A stretch of 64,000 nucleotides of DNA from GCA-002733465 sp039969155 (lineage in GTDB: Bacteria > Pseudomonadota > Gammaproteobacteria > Enterobacterales > Kangiellaceae), in contig JBDVOJ010000032.1 in NCBI GenBank assembly GCA_039969155.1, forward strand, positions 128,374 through 192,373, read 5' to 3'. Below are positions 7,950 to 15,510 of the stretch, one piece after another. Positions within the stretch are counted from its first letter, which is position 1, and the number at the start of each line of letters is the position of its first letter. Made by a program: the position numbers and the translations under genes. Below the pieces are notes generated by a model. That model was not told the DNA's origin and did no database searches. It saw only the letters and a list, made by a program, of their open reading frames with translations.

Positions 7950-10049
7950 ATGGTCAGGCATTCAAAACGAAAAACTCGTTTAATCTTTATTGCTTTTTTC
8001 TTTGTGTTAGCGGTCCCCTCAGTCGTTTTAAGCTTTCAAGCTTATCAGCAATTGCGTTGGCAGAATTTACATCAAGTTAGGCAGGTGGCTCTGGAATTCG
8101 CTCAACGAGTTGATAACACGTTGCGCCAAGCAATTGTGCAAGAAGAAGCAAGGAGTGATACTGATTACACCTTTTTTGTTTTAGCCGGTATTCCGGAAGC
8201 AAGGTTTGTGCAACGTTCAGAGCTTTCCAAGTTTCCAGTAAATTCCGATTTACAAGGATTAATTGGTTACTTTCAAATTGATGAAACTGGAAATTTTAGC
8301 AGCCCACTATTACCGTCGGCCTACGTTCAATCTGAGGTGGTTCCTAGTCTTTACGGTATAAGTAAAGAGGAGAATCAACAGCGGTTACAACTGGAACAAC
8401 GATTAAAACAGATTCTCTCCGATAACCAGCTAGTTACCCGCACCATGCAAGATGCTGTTTCACCAGCGACCCAAGAATCGCAAGTCGCCTCAACAGCTGT
8501 CAAGAAAATGGCCAAACAAGAAATCGGTTCGTCAGTATCGACGGAACAAATTGCAGAACAATTGTCTTCGGTTGCCGAGCAGGAGCAGCAAATCAGTTTA
8601 GACTCCATCCAAAAAGAACAGAGAGAAAGCCACCAAAAAGCTTTAGAGCGAAACCAATTACAAGAAAAGAGAGCTACTCAAAAATCCAGTAACGATGGTT
8701 TTTACAAGGCGATCGAGCAAAAACGCCAACAAGACAGCCAAAAAATCGTTGTGACCGGCTCGCGCATTAAAAAAGCAAATGACAATGACGCACTCACAAG
8801 AAAAGCAAGAACGGAAAAAAACTATAGTCCACAACAGAGTTTGGTTGATCAGCAGTCGAACACAAGTCTGCTAGAACCCAAGGACATTAAATTAAAGTTA
8901 TTTGAAAGTGAAATAGAACCATTTAAATTTAGCCAACTAGAAAGCGGGCATTTCGTTATCTATCGTCAAGTATGGCGAAACAACAAACGCGTTGTGCAAG
9001 GTGCTCTAATTGCTTCTACGGCGTTTATTAGTCAATATTTTGCTCAGGCTTTCAATCAATCGTCATTGATTGAGTCGACCCAGCTGAGTCTTTTCTTTGG
9101 AGAGCAACTTTTGCAGTCGTGGCATGGGCGGACATCCGATTATTCCGCTAGTCGAGCTACGACACTGGAAGGTGAAGCGCTAACTCAGGTTAATTTGAGT
9201 GAACCGTTTTCGCAGTTCAGTTTAGATTTTAAGGTGATTAACATGCCAGTGGCTGCTGGTGCGGGATTTGTCAGTTTAGTGGCCAGCTGCTTAATTTTCG
9301 GGCTAGTTCTGGGGACTTTCTTGCTTTATCGGCTAGCGCTGAAACAATCTTTTTTGGTGCAACAACAGCAAGACTTTGTATCTTCCGTGAGCCATGAACT
9401 CAAAACACCATTAACATCAATTAGAATGTATGGTGAAATTCTCAAACAAGGCTGGGTCAGTGAGGATAAAAAGTTAGAGTATTATGATTATATTTATTCC
9501 GAATCTGAACGGCTTTCTCGATTAATTGCTAATGTGTTGCAGATTTCTGGGGTTAACCATAACGCGCTTGAATTAAAATTAGAAACTGTGAAGGCTGCGG
9601 AGCTTGCCAATCTAGTTCGTTCGAAAATTGACTCGCAAATTGAACAAAGTGGTTTCGAGCTAAATATGCGGTTGGATGAGCATCTAAGTGAATCTAGTGT
9701 GGTTGTCGATAGGGATGCTTTTATTCAAGTGATGATTAACTTGGTCGACAATGCGATTAAATATGCCGGTGGTACCAAACGACAGCAAATAGATATTCGA
9801 TTCCAGATTGAGAGCAATAGTATTCTGCGTATCTCAGTTCGGGATTATGGACCTGGGATTTCGAAACAACACATGAAAAGAATTTTTGACCTGTTTTATC
9901 GAAGTGGTGATGAAATGACTCGAGAAGTGAAAGGAACTGGAATCGGTCTTGCTTTGGTTAAAGAGCTGGTTAAAGCGATGTCATCACAAATATCGGTCAA
10001 AAATTGCCATCCTGGGGTCGACTTTAGAATTGATATTCCGTTAGTTTAA
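7950..10049 (+). CDS. Two-component sensor histidine kinase with unusual periplasmic domain
   Basis: I chose the ATG at 7950 (GAAGG 6 bases upstream) over a TTG at 7938, giving 699 residues. A first membrane helix lies at about 10-31 and a second at about 435-460; the roughly 400 residues between them are periplasmic. That part has a long Gln/Glu/Lys-rich, probably coiled segment (about 140-290) containing IVVTGSRIKKAN (266-277), a motif normally found at the N-terminus of TonB-dependent receptors. The cytoplasmic part holds HisKA with phosphoacceptor His482 in SHELKTPLTS, then HATPase_c with the N box NLVDNAIKYA (near 597), DYGPGI and GTGIGLALVKELV. There is no HAMP domain; only a short linker follows helix 2. 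The signal sensed is unknown. Confidence 0.92.
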   Translation: MVRHSKRKTRLIFIAFFFVLAVPSVVLSFQAYQQLRWQNLHQVRQVALEFAQRVDNTLRQAIVQEEARSDTDYTFFVLAGIPEARFVQRSELSKFPVNSDLQGLIGYFQIDETGNFSSPLLPSAYVQSEVVPSLYGISKEENQQRLQLEQRLKQILSDNQLVTRTMQDAVSPATQESQVASTAVKKMAKQEIGSSVSTEQIAEQLSSVAEQEQQISLDSIQKEQRESHQKALERNQLQEKRATQKSSNDGFYKAIEQKRQQDSQKIVVTGSRIKKANDNDALTRKARTEKNYSPQQSLVDQQSNTSLLEPKDIKLKLFESEIEPFKFSQLESGHFVIYRQVWRNNKRVVQGALIASTAFISQYFAQAFNQSSLIESTQLSLFFGEQLLQSWHGRTSDYSASRATTLEGEALTQVNLSEPFSQFSLDFKVINMPVAAGAGFVSLVASCLIFGLVLGTFLLYRLALKQSFLVQQQQDFVSSVSHELKTPLTSIRMYGEILKQGWVSEDKKLEYYDYIYSESERLSRLIANVLQISGVNHNALELKLETVKAAELANLVRSKIDSQIEQSGFELNMRLDEHLSESSVVVDRDAFIQVMINLVDNAIKYAGGTKRQQIDIRFQIESNSILRISVRDYGPGISKQHMKRIFDLFYRSGDEMTREVKGTGIGLALVKELVKAMSSQISVKNCHPGVDFRIDIPLV

Positions 10050-10232
10050 AATAATGTCCCAATTTCAAATTCAGGCCTAAAAGCACTCGTTTTTCAGTAT
10101 TCGCGTTAAAATCCAATAAATTTAACAATTAATCACGAAATAGAGCGATTCTTGTTGCTTGTAGTGTAGCCACGTACAACCACTTTTGGTATCATCCCCC
10201 GCCTAAAATTTGACCATTATGAGGATTAGTGA

Positions 10233-11048
10233 GTGGATCGTGCGGAATTAGAGTTACAGTTAGAGGTTTGGAAAGATCTTGCAATTAGCAAACAGATGTT
10301 AATTGGAGCCGCGGCTGAAGCTCTTGGTATTAATTCAGAATGTAGCATGGAAGAAATCAAAGAGGCCTTCGAAAAAGCTACGCAACGCGCTACTCAAGCT
10401 GATGCTGCCATTGCCAAAGCAAAAGAAGATGCTGAAAATGCTATCGCTGAAATGCAGGCAAAAGTTAAGGCGAATGATATCGAATTAGCTAAAGCGAAAG
10501 AAACTGCAGAAAATGCCGAAGAGGCTTTAAAAGCGGCAGATCAAAGAGTCGATGCTGGCCGAGAAGCCAATGCTGATGCACTTAAAAAAGCCAATGCTCA
10601 AATTGCCGAAAAAGATAAGGCACTTAAACAGATCAAAAAAGTACTGGCTGACTCACCCGAAAATGTTGTTAAGAAGCTTAAAGTCCTTAAGAAAGAAAAA
10701 ATGGACGAAGCTAATGCTCGCAAGAAAGCCGAAGAAGAAGCGAGAAGACAGAAAAAAGACAAGCAAAAATCTGAGCAAGAAGTGAAAGATCTGCAATCAA
10801 CTATTGAACAGTGTGGTGCGTTAGTTGAGCAAGTTAGAGAGCTTAAGACATTCAGTGAAGCGCAGTATGACCAACTTAAAGAATTAGTTGAAGATGCGAA
10901 GAAGCTTGAAAAAACCCCAAAATTAGATGAAGAGCTACTCACCAGTATTGAGAAGCTGGCGGGAAATGATGATGAAGAAGAAGAGAAATCATCAAAATCT
11001 TCTGGCAATAAGAAAAAAGCCACTAAGAAAAAAGCTAAAAAGAAGTAG
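10233..11048 (+). CDS. Alanine/lysine/glutamate-rich coiled-coil protein
   Basis: A GTG start with GAGGAT upstream gives 271 residues. After a short non-coiled N-terminus (about 1-45, containing GAAAEALGINSECSMEEI), the protein is an almost unbroken heptad-rich helix, with long stretches of Ala, Lys and Glu (about 45-245), then a Lys-rich basic tail (KKKATKKKAKKK). There is no signal peptide or membrane segment, so it is probably cytoplasmic, and the tail resembles nucleic-acid-binding tails of histone-like proteins. I recognise no family. It stands alone between the histidine kinase and rnpB and ends at a strong terminator. A structural or nucleoid-related role is only a guess. Confidence 0.8.
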   Translation: MDRAELELQLEVWKDLAISKQMLIGAAAEALGINSECSMEEIKEAFEKATQRATQADAAIAKAKEDAENAIAEMQAKVKANDIELAKAKETAENAEEALKAADQRVDAGREANADALKKANAQIAEKDKALKQIKKVLADSPENVVKKLKVLKKEKMDEANARKKAEEEARRQKKDKQKSEQEVKDLQSTIEQCGALVEQVRELKTFSEAQYDQLKELVEDAKKLEKTPKLDEELLTSIEKLAGNDDEEEEKSSKSSGNKKKATKKKAKKK

Positions 11049-11070
11049 TCACAAGCTACACGTTATACTA

Positions 11071-11095
11071 AGGCCGCAACTCGCGGCCTTTTTTA
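11071..11095 (+). terminator. Intrinsic terminator of the coiled-coil gene
   Basis: The inverted repeat AAGGCCGC / GCGGCCTT with a 5-base loop (AACTC) is followed by six T residues, 22 bases after the stop codon. It separates this gene from the rnpB promoter. Confidence 0.92.
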
Positions 11096-11115
11096 TGCCT
11101 AAAGTGCAGTAATGC

Positions 11116-11144
11116 TCGATATCCCAAATTGATATTGATAGAAT
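11116..11144 (+). promoter_or_regulatory. Sigma-70 promoter of rnpB
   Basis: A -35 element TCGATA (11116-11121) and a -10 element TAGAAT (11139-11144) are separated by 17 bases. The predicted start, 7-8 bases after the -10, coincides with the first base of the mature RNase P RNA at about 11152. Prediction only. Confidence 0.6.
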
Positions 11145-11151
11145 GCGCGCC

Positions 11152-11549
11152 GAGGGTCAACTGGGCAGTCGCCGCTTTAATTGAAGCTTTATAAGCGCTA
11201 GTTAGAGGGGAGGAAAGTCCGGACTTTATAGAGCGGAGTGCCAGGTAACGCCTGGGCAGTGCAAACTGACGGCAAGTGCAGCAGAAAGTAAACCGCCTTT
11301 CAATAATTCGTTGTTGATCGGTAAGGGTGAAATGGTGCGGTAAGAGCGCACCGCGTTGGTGGTAACATCAATGGCAAGGTAAACCCCACTCAAAGCAAGG
11401 CCAAATAGGGTTCCCGTTTGGGTAGTTCGCTATCCATATAGGCGTGGCTCGCGCTGGAACCGGGTAGGCTGCTTGAGCCAAGAAGCGATTCTTGGCCTAG
11501 ATGAATGACTGTTCTCGACAGGATCCGGCTTATAGGTTGACCCTCACTC
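11152..11549 (+). ncRNA. rnpB: RNase P RNA, type A
   Basis: This is the catalytic RNA of RNase P, which cuts the 5' leaders from tRNA precursors. Diagnostic conserved blocks are seen in order: CAGTCGCCGCTT, GAGGAAAGTCCGGACT (about 11210-11225), GCCAGGTAACGCCTGG, AGCAGAAAGTAAACCGCC, GGTAAGGGTGAAA, GGTGCGGTAAGAGCGCACCG, GGCAAGGTAAACCCC, AGCAAGGCCAAATAGG, GGTAGGCTGCTTGAGCC and the GATGAATGACTG block. The first bases GAGGGTCAAC pair with the last GGTTGACCCTC to close helix P1, which fixes both ends to within a few bases. The length of about 398 is close to the E. coli RNA (377). Confidence 0.97.
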
Positions 11550-11799
11550 TATCTTATTGCTCAAAATTTCAACTAATACCAGCTTTTTTCCCTATTTAGT
11601 ATCTGTGATCGAGCTCTCAAAAGCTAAAAACCGTGTTTTCTGGTTAAACATGTCCAAACTTAAAGTATTACTTTAAGTTTGGATGTTAAGCGTATGAATT
11701 CATTTCCAATTCGTTTTTATAGTTAAAATCCTTTTCGTAAAAACCACCTAAGTCCTTGTCATATAAGCAATATTTCAGTGTTTTTCACTGCGCTTTTAC
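11550..11799. other. Intergenic region between rnpB and the mraZ promoter
   Basis: No gene is seen here. A perfect 13-bp inverted repeat lies at 11653-11683 (listed separately). The rnpB transcript end should lie near 11550-11600, where the sequence is AT-rich without a clear hairpin plus T tract. Confidence 0.5.
11653..11683. repeat. Perfect 13-bp hairpin
   Basis: TCCAAACTTAAAG (11653-11665) and its exact reverse complement (11671-11683) flank the 5-base loop TATTA. It is AT-rich and lacks a T run on either side, so an intrinsic terminator is unlikely. It might be a regulator binding site or a processing hairpin between rnpB and mraZ. Confidence 0.7.
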
Positions 11800-11829
11800 T
11801 TGACAAAGCACGGCTCCACTACCTATAGT
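11800..11829 (+). promoter_or_regulatory. Sigma-70 promoter of the dcw cluster (Pmra)
   Basis: A consensus -35 TTGACA (11800-11805) and a -10 TATAGT (11824-11829) are 18 bases apart. Transcription would begin near 11836, inside the array of GTG repeats, and run into mraZ. Overlap with the repeats fits repression by MraZ. Confidence 0.82.
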
Positions 11830-11870
11830 GCACAATAGTGGAGAAAAGTGTCATTTTGTGTCTTTTTGTG
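11828..11870 (+). promoter_or_regulatory. MraZ operator: five GTG repeats with 10-bp period
   Basis: GTG occurs at 11828, 11838, 11848, 11858 and 11868, exactly one helical turn apart, each as GTGNN followed by a 5-base spacer. MraZ in E. coli binds three direct repeats with 5-base spacers just downstream of Pmra, so this array is the expected autoregulatory operator. It overlaps the -10 element and start site. Assignment rests on position and periodicity. Confidence 0.75.
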
Positions 11871-11947
11871 TTGTATGAACAAAAAAACGTTTGACTGATC
11901 ATTAAACGTACCAGCAGAGCTCAAGACTCTGTGACAGGATTAAAAAA

Positions 11948-12403
11948 GTGTTTCGAGGAGCAAATTCAATTAATTTAGATTCTAAAGGGCGAATTGCCGT
12001 GCCGGCAAAATATCGTCCTGGCATTACTGAATCTGCTGACTCCCACCTGATTATCACCTGTGATCCCTATGATAACTGCTTATTGATATTTACCCTAGAA
12101 CATTGGGAAAGCACTGAAGCAGACCTCCAATCTCTCTCGAATTCGAAACCTCTCCACAGAAGGTTAAAAAGAATCATGCTCTCACACGCTACAGAAGTTG
12201 ATATGGATGCCAATGGGCGTTTACTTATCCCCAGCGTATTAAGAGAACGCGCCAAACTAAAAAAAGACGTGATGCTAATTGGTCAAGGCAAAACATTCCA
12301 ACTTTGGGATGAAAGCTGTTGGCATCAATTGGTTGAAGAAGATATGTCGGTAATGTCTGGTGATGAACTGGATAGCGACGATTTACCCGATCTTTATTAT
12401 TAA
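11948..12403 (+). CDS. mraZ: Transcriptional regulator MraZ
   Basis: The 151-residue protein carries two SpoVT-AbrB folds, one near 5-50 and one near 80-125, matching the family length (E. coli 152). Typical text is seen: FRGANSINLDSKGRIAVPAKYR at the start and EVDMDANGRLLIPSVLRERA in the second half. MraZ oligomerises into a ring and represses the dcw promoter through repeats such as those at 11828-11870. Start is GTG at 11948, after AGGAT. It is the first gene of the division and cell wall cluster and precedes rsmH by 9 bases. Confidence 0.96.
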   Translation: MFRGANSINLDSKGRIAVPAKYRPGITESADSHLIITCDPYDNCLLIFTLEHWESTEADLQSLSNSKPLHRRLKRIMLSHATEVDMDANGRLLIPSVLRERAKLKKDVMLIGQGKTFQLWDESCWHQLVEEDMSVMSGDELDSDDLPDLYY

Positions 12404-12412
12404 TAAGAAGTC

Positions 12413-13342
12413 ATGGCAAACGAATCGAAACATATTACCGTGTTACTTAATGAAGCGGTAGACGGCCTAAATATAAAGCCTAATGGGATCTACCTAGACG
12501 GAACATTTGGTCGAGGTGGTCACAGCCAATTAATTTTGGAACGGTTGGGAGACGATGGAAGATTAATTGCCGTCGATCGCGATCCACAAGCGGCAGAGAC
12601 TGCAAAACAATTTGCCAATGACCAGCGGTTTAGCTTCTTTCATCAGAATTTTGCCAATATTAAGGCGCTATTAACTCAACATAACCTGATAAATAAGTTA
12701 GACGGAGTGTTGTTAGATTTAGGGGTATCGTCACCACAACTCGATCAGGCTGAACGTGGATTTAGTTTTTCAAAAGATGGGCCGCTTGATATGCGTATGG
12801 ATACATCGTCAGGAGTGTCTGCTAAAGAATGGATAAATACAGCCCCAGTTGAGGAGATGAAAAAAGTATTCAAAGAATACGGAGAAGAAAAATTTGCCTT
12901 ACGAATTGCCCGTGGGATCGAAGACTATCGTGCAAGCAAACAGATTACGAGGACTCTTGAACTGGCAGAGATAGTCGATAAGGCTTGTCCTGTTAAAGAT
13001 AAGTTTAAGCATCCTGCAACGAGAACCTTCCAGGCTATTCGAATATTTATCAACGATGAGCTAGGTGAATTAAGAATCGCTCTAGAAGATATGTACGAGC
13101 TGTTAGCCAGTGGCGGTCGAATGTCTATTATCAGTTTTCATTCATTAGAAGACCGTATGGTGAAACGCTTTATTAAATCCCAATCGATTGGACCTCAGGT
13201 GCCAAAAGGGATTCCGATTAGAGCGGATGATTTGGATATTAAATTTAAGAAAATTGGTAAAGCGATTAAAGCATCAAAAGAAGAAATCGCAGCAAATGCT
13301 CGCTCACGAAGCGCAGTATTAAGAATTGCCGAAAAAAGCTAA
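12413..13342 (+). CDS. rsmH: 16S rRNA (cytosine1402-N4)-methyltransferase
   Basis: RsmH (MraW) methylates N4 of C1402 in the ribosomal P site using S-adenosylmethionine. The 309-residue protein shows the family signatures: HITVLLNEAVDGL at the N-terminus, the SAM loop GTFGRGGHS (about 31-39), DGVLLDLGVSSPQLD, the block RGFSFSKDGPLDMRMD, and SIISFHSLEDRMVK near the C-terminus. It starts with ATG 9 bases after mraZ and ends directly at ftsL, in the usual cluster order. Confidence 0.97.
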   Translation: MANESKHITVLLNEAVDGLNIKPNGIYLDGTFGRGGHSQLILERLGDDGRLIAVDRDPQAAETAKQFANDQRFSFFHQNFANIKALLTQHNLINKLDGVLLDLGVSSPQLDQAERGFSFSKDGPLDMRMDTSSGVSAKEWINTAPVEEMKKVFKEYGEEKFALRIARGIEDYRASKQITRTLELAEIVDKACPVKDKFKHPATRTFQAIRIFINDELGELRIALEDMYELLASGGRMSIISFHSLEDRMVKRFIKSQSIGPQVPKGIPIRADDLDIKFKKIGKAIKASKEEIAANARSRSAVLRIAEKS

Positions 13343-13717
13343 TTGCAAACGACGAACGCAGCGATGACACAGGAGAAAATGAAAAAGCAAAAGAAACTCG
13401 CACTAAAAAATGCTCAACCTTCTTTATTAGGTGAAATGTTTAATGATGTCTTTAAGACCTTTTGGTTGGTGAGTTTACTAGGTGTTTTAGCCGTGCTCTC
13501 TGCAATGTTTCAAGCAAAAACAACTCATGATGCAAGAAAAGCGGTAGCTGAATCACAAAAACTAAGAGAGCAACGGCAGCAGTACGAAATTGAACTACAA
13601 GCATTACGATTAGAGCTAACTAGTTTGACTGAAGCTAATCGAATTTCTAGTTTGGCTAAGAAGGAGCTGGACATGATTGAAGTGAATACCAGCAACGAAA
13701 AAATTATTACTTTATAA
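13343..13717 (+). CDS. ftsL: Cell division protein FtsL
   Basis: FtsL is a small bitopic protein that joins FtsB and FtsQ and activates septal peptidoglycan synthesis by FtsWI. The protein has a basic cytoplasmic N-terminus, one membrane helix (about 37-57, FWLVSLLGVLAVLSAMF) and a periplasmic leucine-zipper-like coiled coil (62-110). The longest frame begins with TTG at 13343 directly after the rsmH stop (124 residues); an ATG at 13379 with AGGAG just upstream gives 112 residues and may be the true start. Identification relies on topology, length and position between rsmH and ftsI. Confidence 0.92.
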   Translation: MQTTNAAMTQEKMKKQKKLALKNAQPSLLGEMFNDVFKTFWLVSLLGVLAVLSAMFQAKTTHDARKAVAESQKLREQRQQYEIELQALRLELTSLTEANRISSLAKKELDMIEVNTSNEKIITL

Positions 13718-13743
13718 CAAATAATAAACAAACAACTAAATAA

Positions 13744-15510
13744 GTGAACATGAAGAAAAATAGAAAACCCAATACGATACCACTATGCAGCATCAGATTT
13801 TATCTGCTGTGCGGAGTATTGTCTTTGGGTTTTGTTGCGCTTATGGCTCGAGCGGTTTATTTACAAATTGATGAATCAGAAAAACTCAATGAACAAGCCG
13901 ACTCGCGAAGTATTAGAACTAAAGGAATCACAACCTACCGAGGAAACATTGTCGATCGAAATGGCGTTGAGTTGGCCAGTAGTATTCCGGTCAAATCTGT
14001 GTGGCTCGATGTAACCAAAGTATTTGAAGAGTCACCTCTACTCAATGAAGCTGGATGGAATCGATTAGCGGTAACCATAGGCAAGAAACCCGAAGAGCTT
14101 AAGCGCTGGTTGGCTAAGCGGAAAAACAGAAAATTTGTTTGGTTATCTCGCCATCTTAATCCACAAAAAGCGAGCTTTATCGCAAAATTGGATTTACCTG
14201 GAGTGTATTTACAAAATGAGTCACGACGATACTATCCATCGGCAGAAATTTCGGCACACATTGTAGGATTTACCAACGTTGATGACCATGGTCAAGAAGG
14301 TCTAGAAAAATCCTATGACAAGTGGCTGAAAGGACAAAAAGGCGCCGAGAAAGTCATGCTTGATTTACAACGTCGAGTGGTCGAAAAAAGAGACGTGCTT
14401 GCAAAAGCTAAAACAGGGATGTCTCTGCAACTGAGCATTGATTCTCGAGTTCAAGCAATTGCTTATAAAGCATTAAAAACAGCCGTGTTAAAACACAAAG
14501 CCAAAGCCGGTGCGTTGGTAATGATTGATATCGACACTAGTGAGGTGTTAGCGCTAGTCAGTCAGCCGTCATACAACCCGAATCGGTTTGATCTAAGACT
14601 TCCTGAGTTAACTCGTAACCGAGCATTCACCGATAGTTTTGAACCAGGCTCAACCGCTAAACCATTTACCGTAACTAGCGCTTTGCAATCTGGCGTGGTT
14701 AATGCCAACAGCAAAATTAATACCTCACCTGGTCGTATTAAAATTGGTTCTAAAGTTATACCTGATGGCAAAAATCATGGGATTTTGGATGTTGGTGGCA
14801 TCTTGCAAAAGTCGAGTAATGTGGGTGTCACTAAACTAGCAATGATGATGGAAGACGAAGACTTTCTGAAAGCTTTTTATAGCGTTGGATTTGGTGTTGA
14901 TACTGCCAGCGGCTTTCCTGGCGAGAGTGCTGGAATTTTTAATATTAGACCCAACTGGAGCAAAATTGAAAAAGCTACTTTGGCTTATGGATATGGGTTT
15001 ACTGTCACTCCAGTTCAGCTAGCGCAGGCTTATGCAGTGCTGGGTGCACATGGTGTTAAACGACCGCTTTCGCTGGTAAAAATTGATAAAACAGAAAGTG
15101 GCGAGCAAGTCATTGAGCCGAGCATCGCCCAGCAAGTAATAGAAATGATGGAAACTGTTGTTAGTGAAGGTGGGACAGGACAAAAAGCTGATGTAAAAGG
15201 CTATCGTATAGCTGGCAAAACAGGCACTGCTAGAAAAGCAATCGGTGGTGGATATGGCGATGAATACTCAGTATTTTTCGCAGGAATTGCACCAGTTAGT
15301 GACCCTAAAATCGCCATGGTTGTTTTTGTCGATGAGCCAGGCAGTGAAGACTATTATGGCGGCCAAGTGGCAGCACCTGTGTTTGCAAAAGTTGCAGGCG
15401 ATACTCTTCGTCTACTTAATGTTAAGCCAGATGAGAACACTGAAAAAGAATTGAAATTGAGCACGCTTAAAGTGGCTAAAAGCTCATCAAGAGGAGACGA
15501 CAATGGTTAG
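13744..15510 (+). CDS. ftsI: Peptidoglycan D,D-transpeptidase FtsI (PBP3)
   Basis: This is the septum-specific transpeptidase that crosslinks new peptidoglycan. It has 588 residues (E. coli 588), with a membrane helix near 15-40, a PBP-dimer domain (about 60-220) and the transpeptidase domain (about 245-560). The active-site motifs are visible: SxxK with Ser303 and Lys306 in EPGSTAKP, SSN at 357-359 and KTGT with Lys492. It starts with GTG at 13744 or ATG at 13750, both with a weak Shine-Dalgarno, and its end overlaps murE by 8 bases, suggesting translational coupling. Confidence 0.97.
   Translation: MNMKKNRKPNTIPLCSIRFYLLCGVLSLGFVALMARAVYLQIDESEKLNEQADSRSIRTKGITTYRGNIVDRNGVELASSIPVKSVWLDVTKVFEESPLLNEAGWNRLAVTIGKKPEELKRWLAKRKNRKFVWLSRHLNPQKASFIAKLDLPGVYLQNESRRYYPSAEISAHIVGFTNVDDHGQEGLEKSYDKWLKGQKGAEKVMLDLQRRVVEKRDVLAKAKTGMSLQLSIDSRVQAIAYKALKTAVLKHKAKAGALVMIDIDTSEVLALVSQPSYNPNRFDLRLPELTRNRAFTDSFEPGSTAKPFTVTSALQSGVVNANSKINTSPGRIKIGSKVIPDGKNHGILDVGGILQKSSNVGVTKLAMMMEDEDFLKAFYSVGFGVDTASGFPGESAGIFNIRPNWSKIEKATLAYGYGFTVTPVQLAQAYAVLGAHGVKRPLSLVKIDKTESGEQVIEPSIAQQVIEMMETVVSEGGTGQKADVKGYRIAGKTGTARKAIGGGYGDEYSVFFAGIAPVSDPKIAMVVFVDEPGSEDYYGGQVAAPVFAKVAGDTLRLLNVKPDENTEKELKLSTLKVAKSSSRGDDNG

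Noticed and set aside
10598..11023. 141-codon minus-strand frame opposite the coiled-coil gene
   Set aside because: Ser/Phe-rich antisense text of a Lys/Glu-rich gene; a typical shadow.
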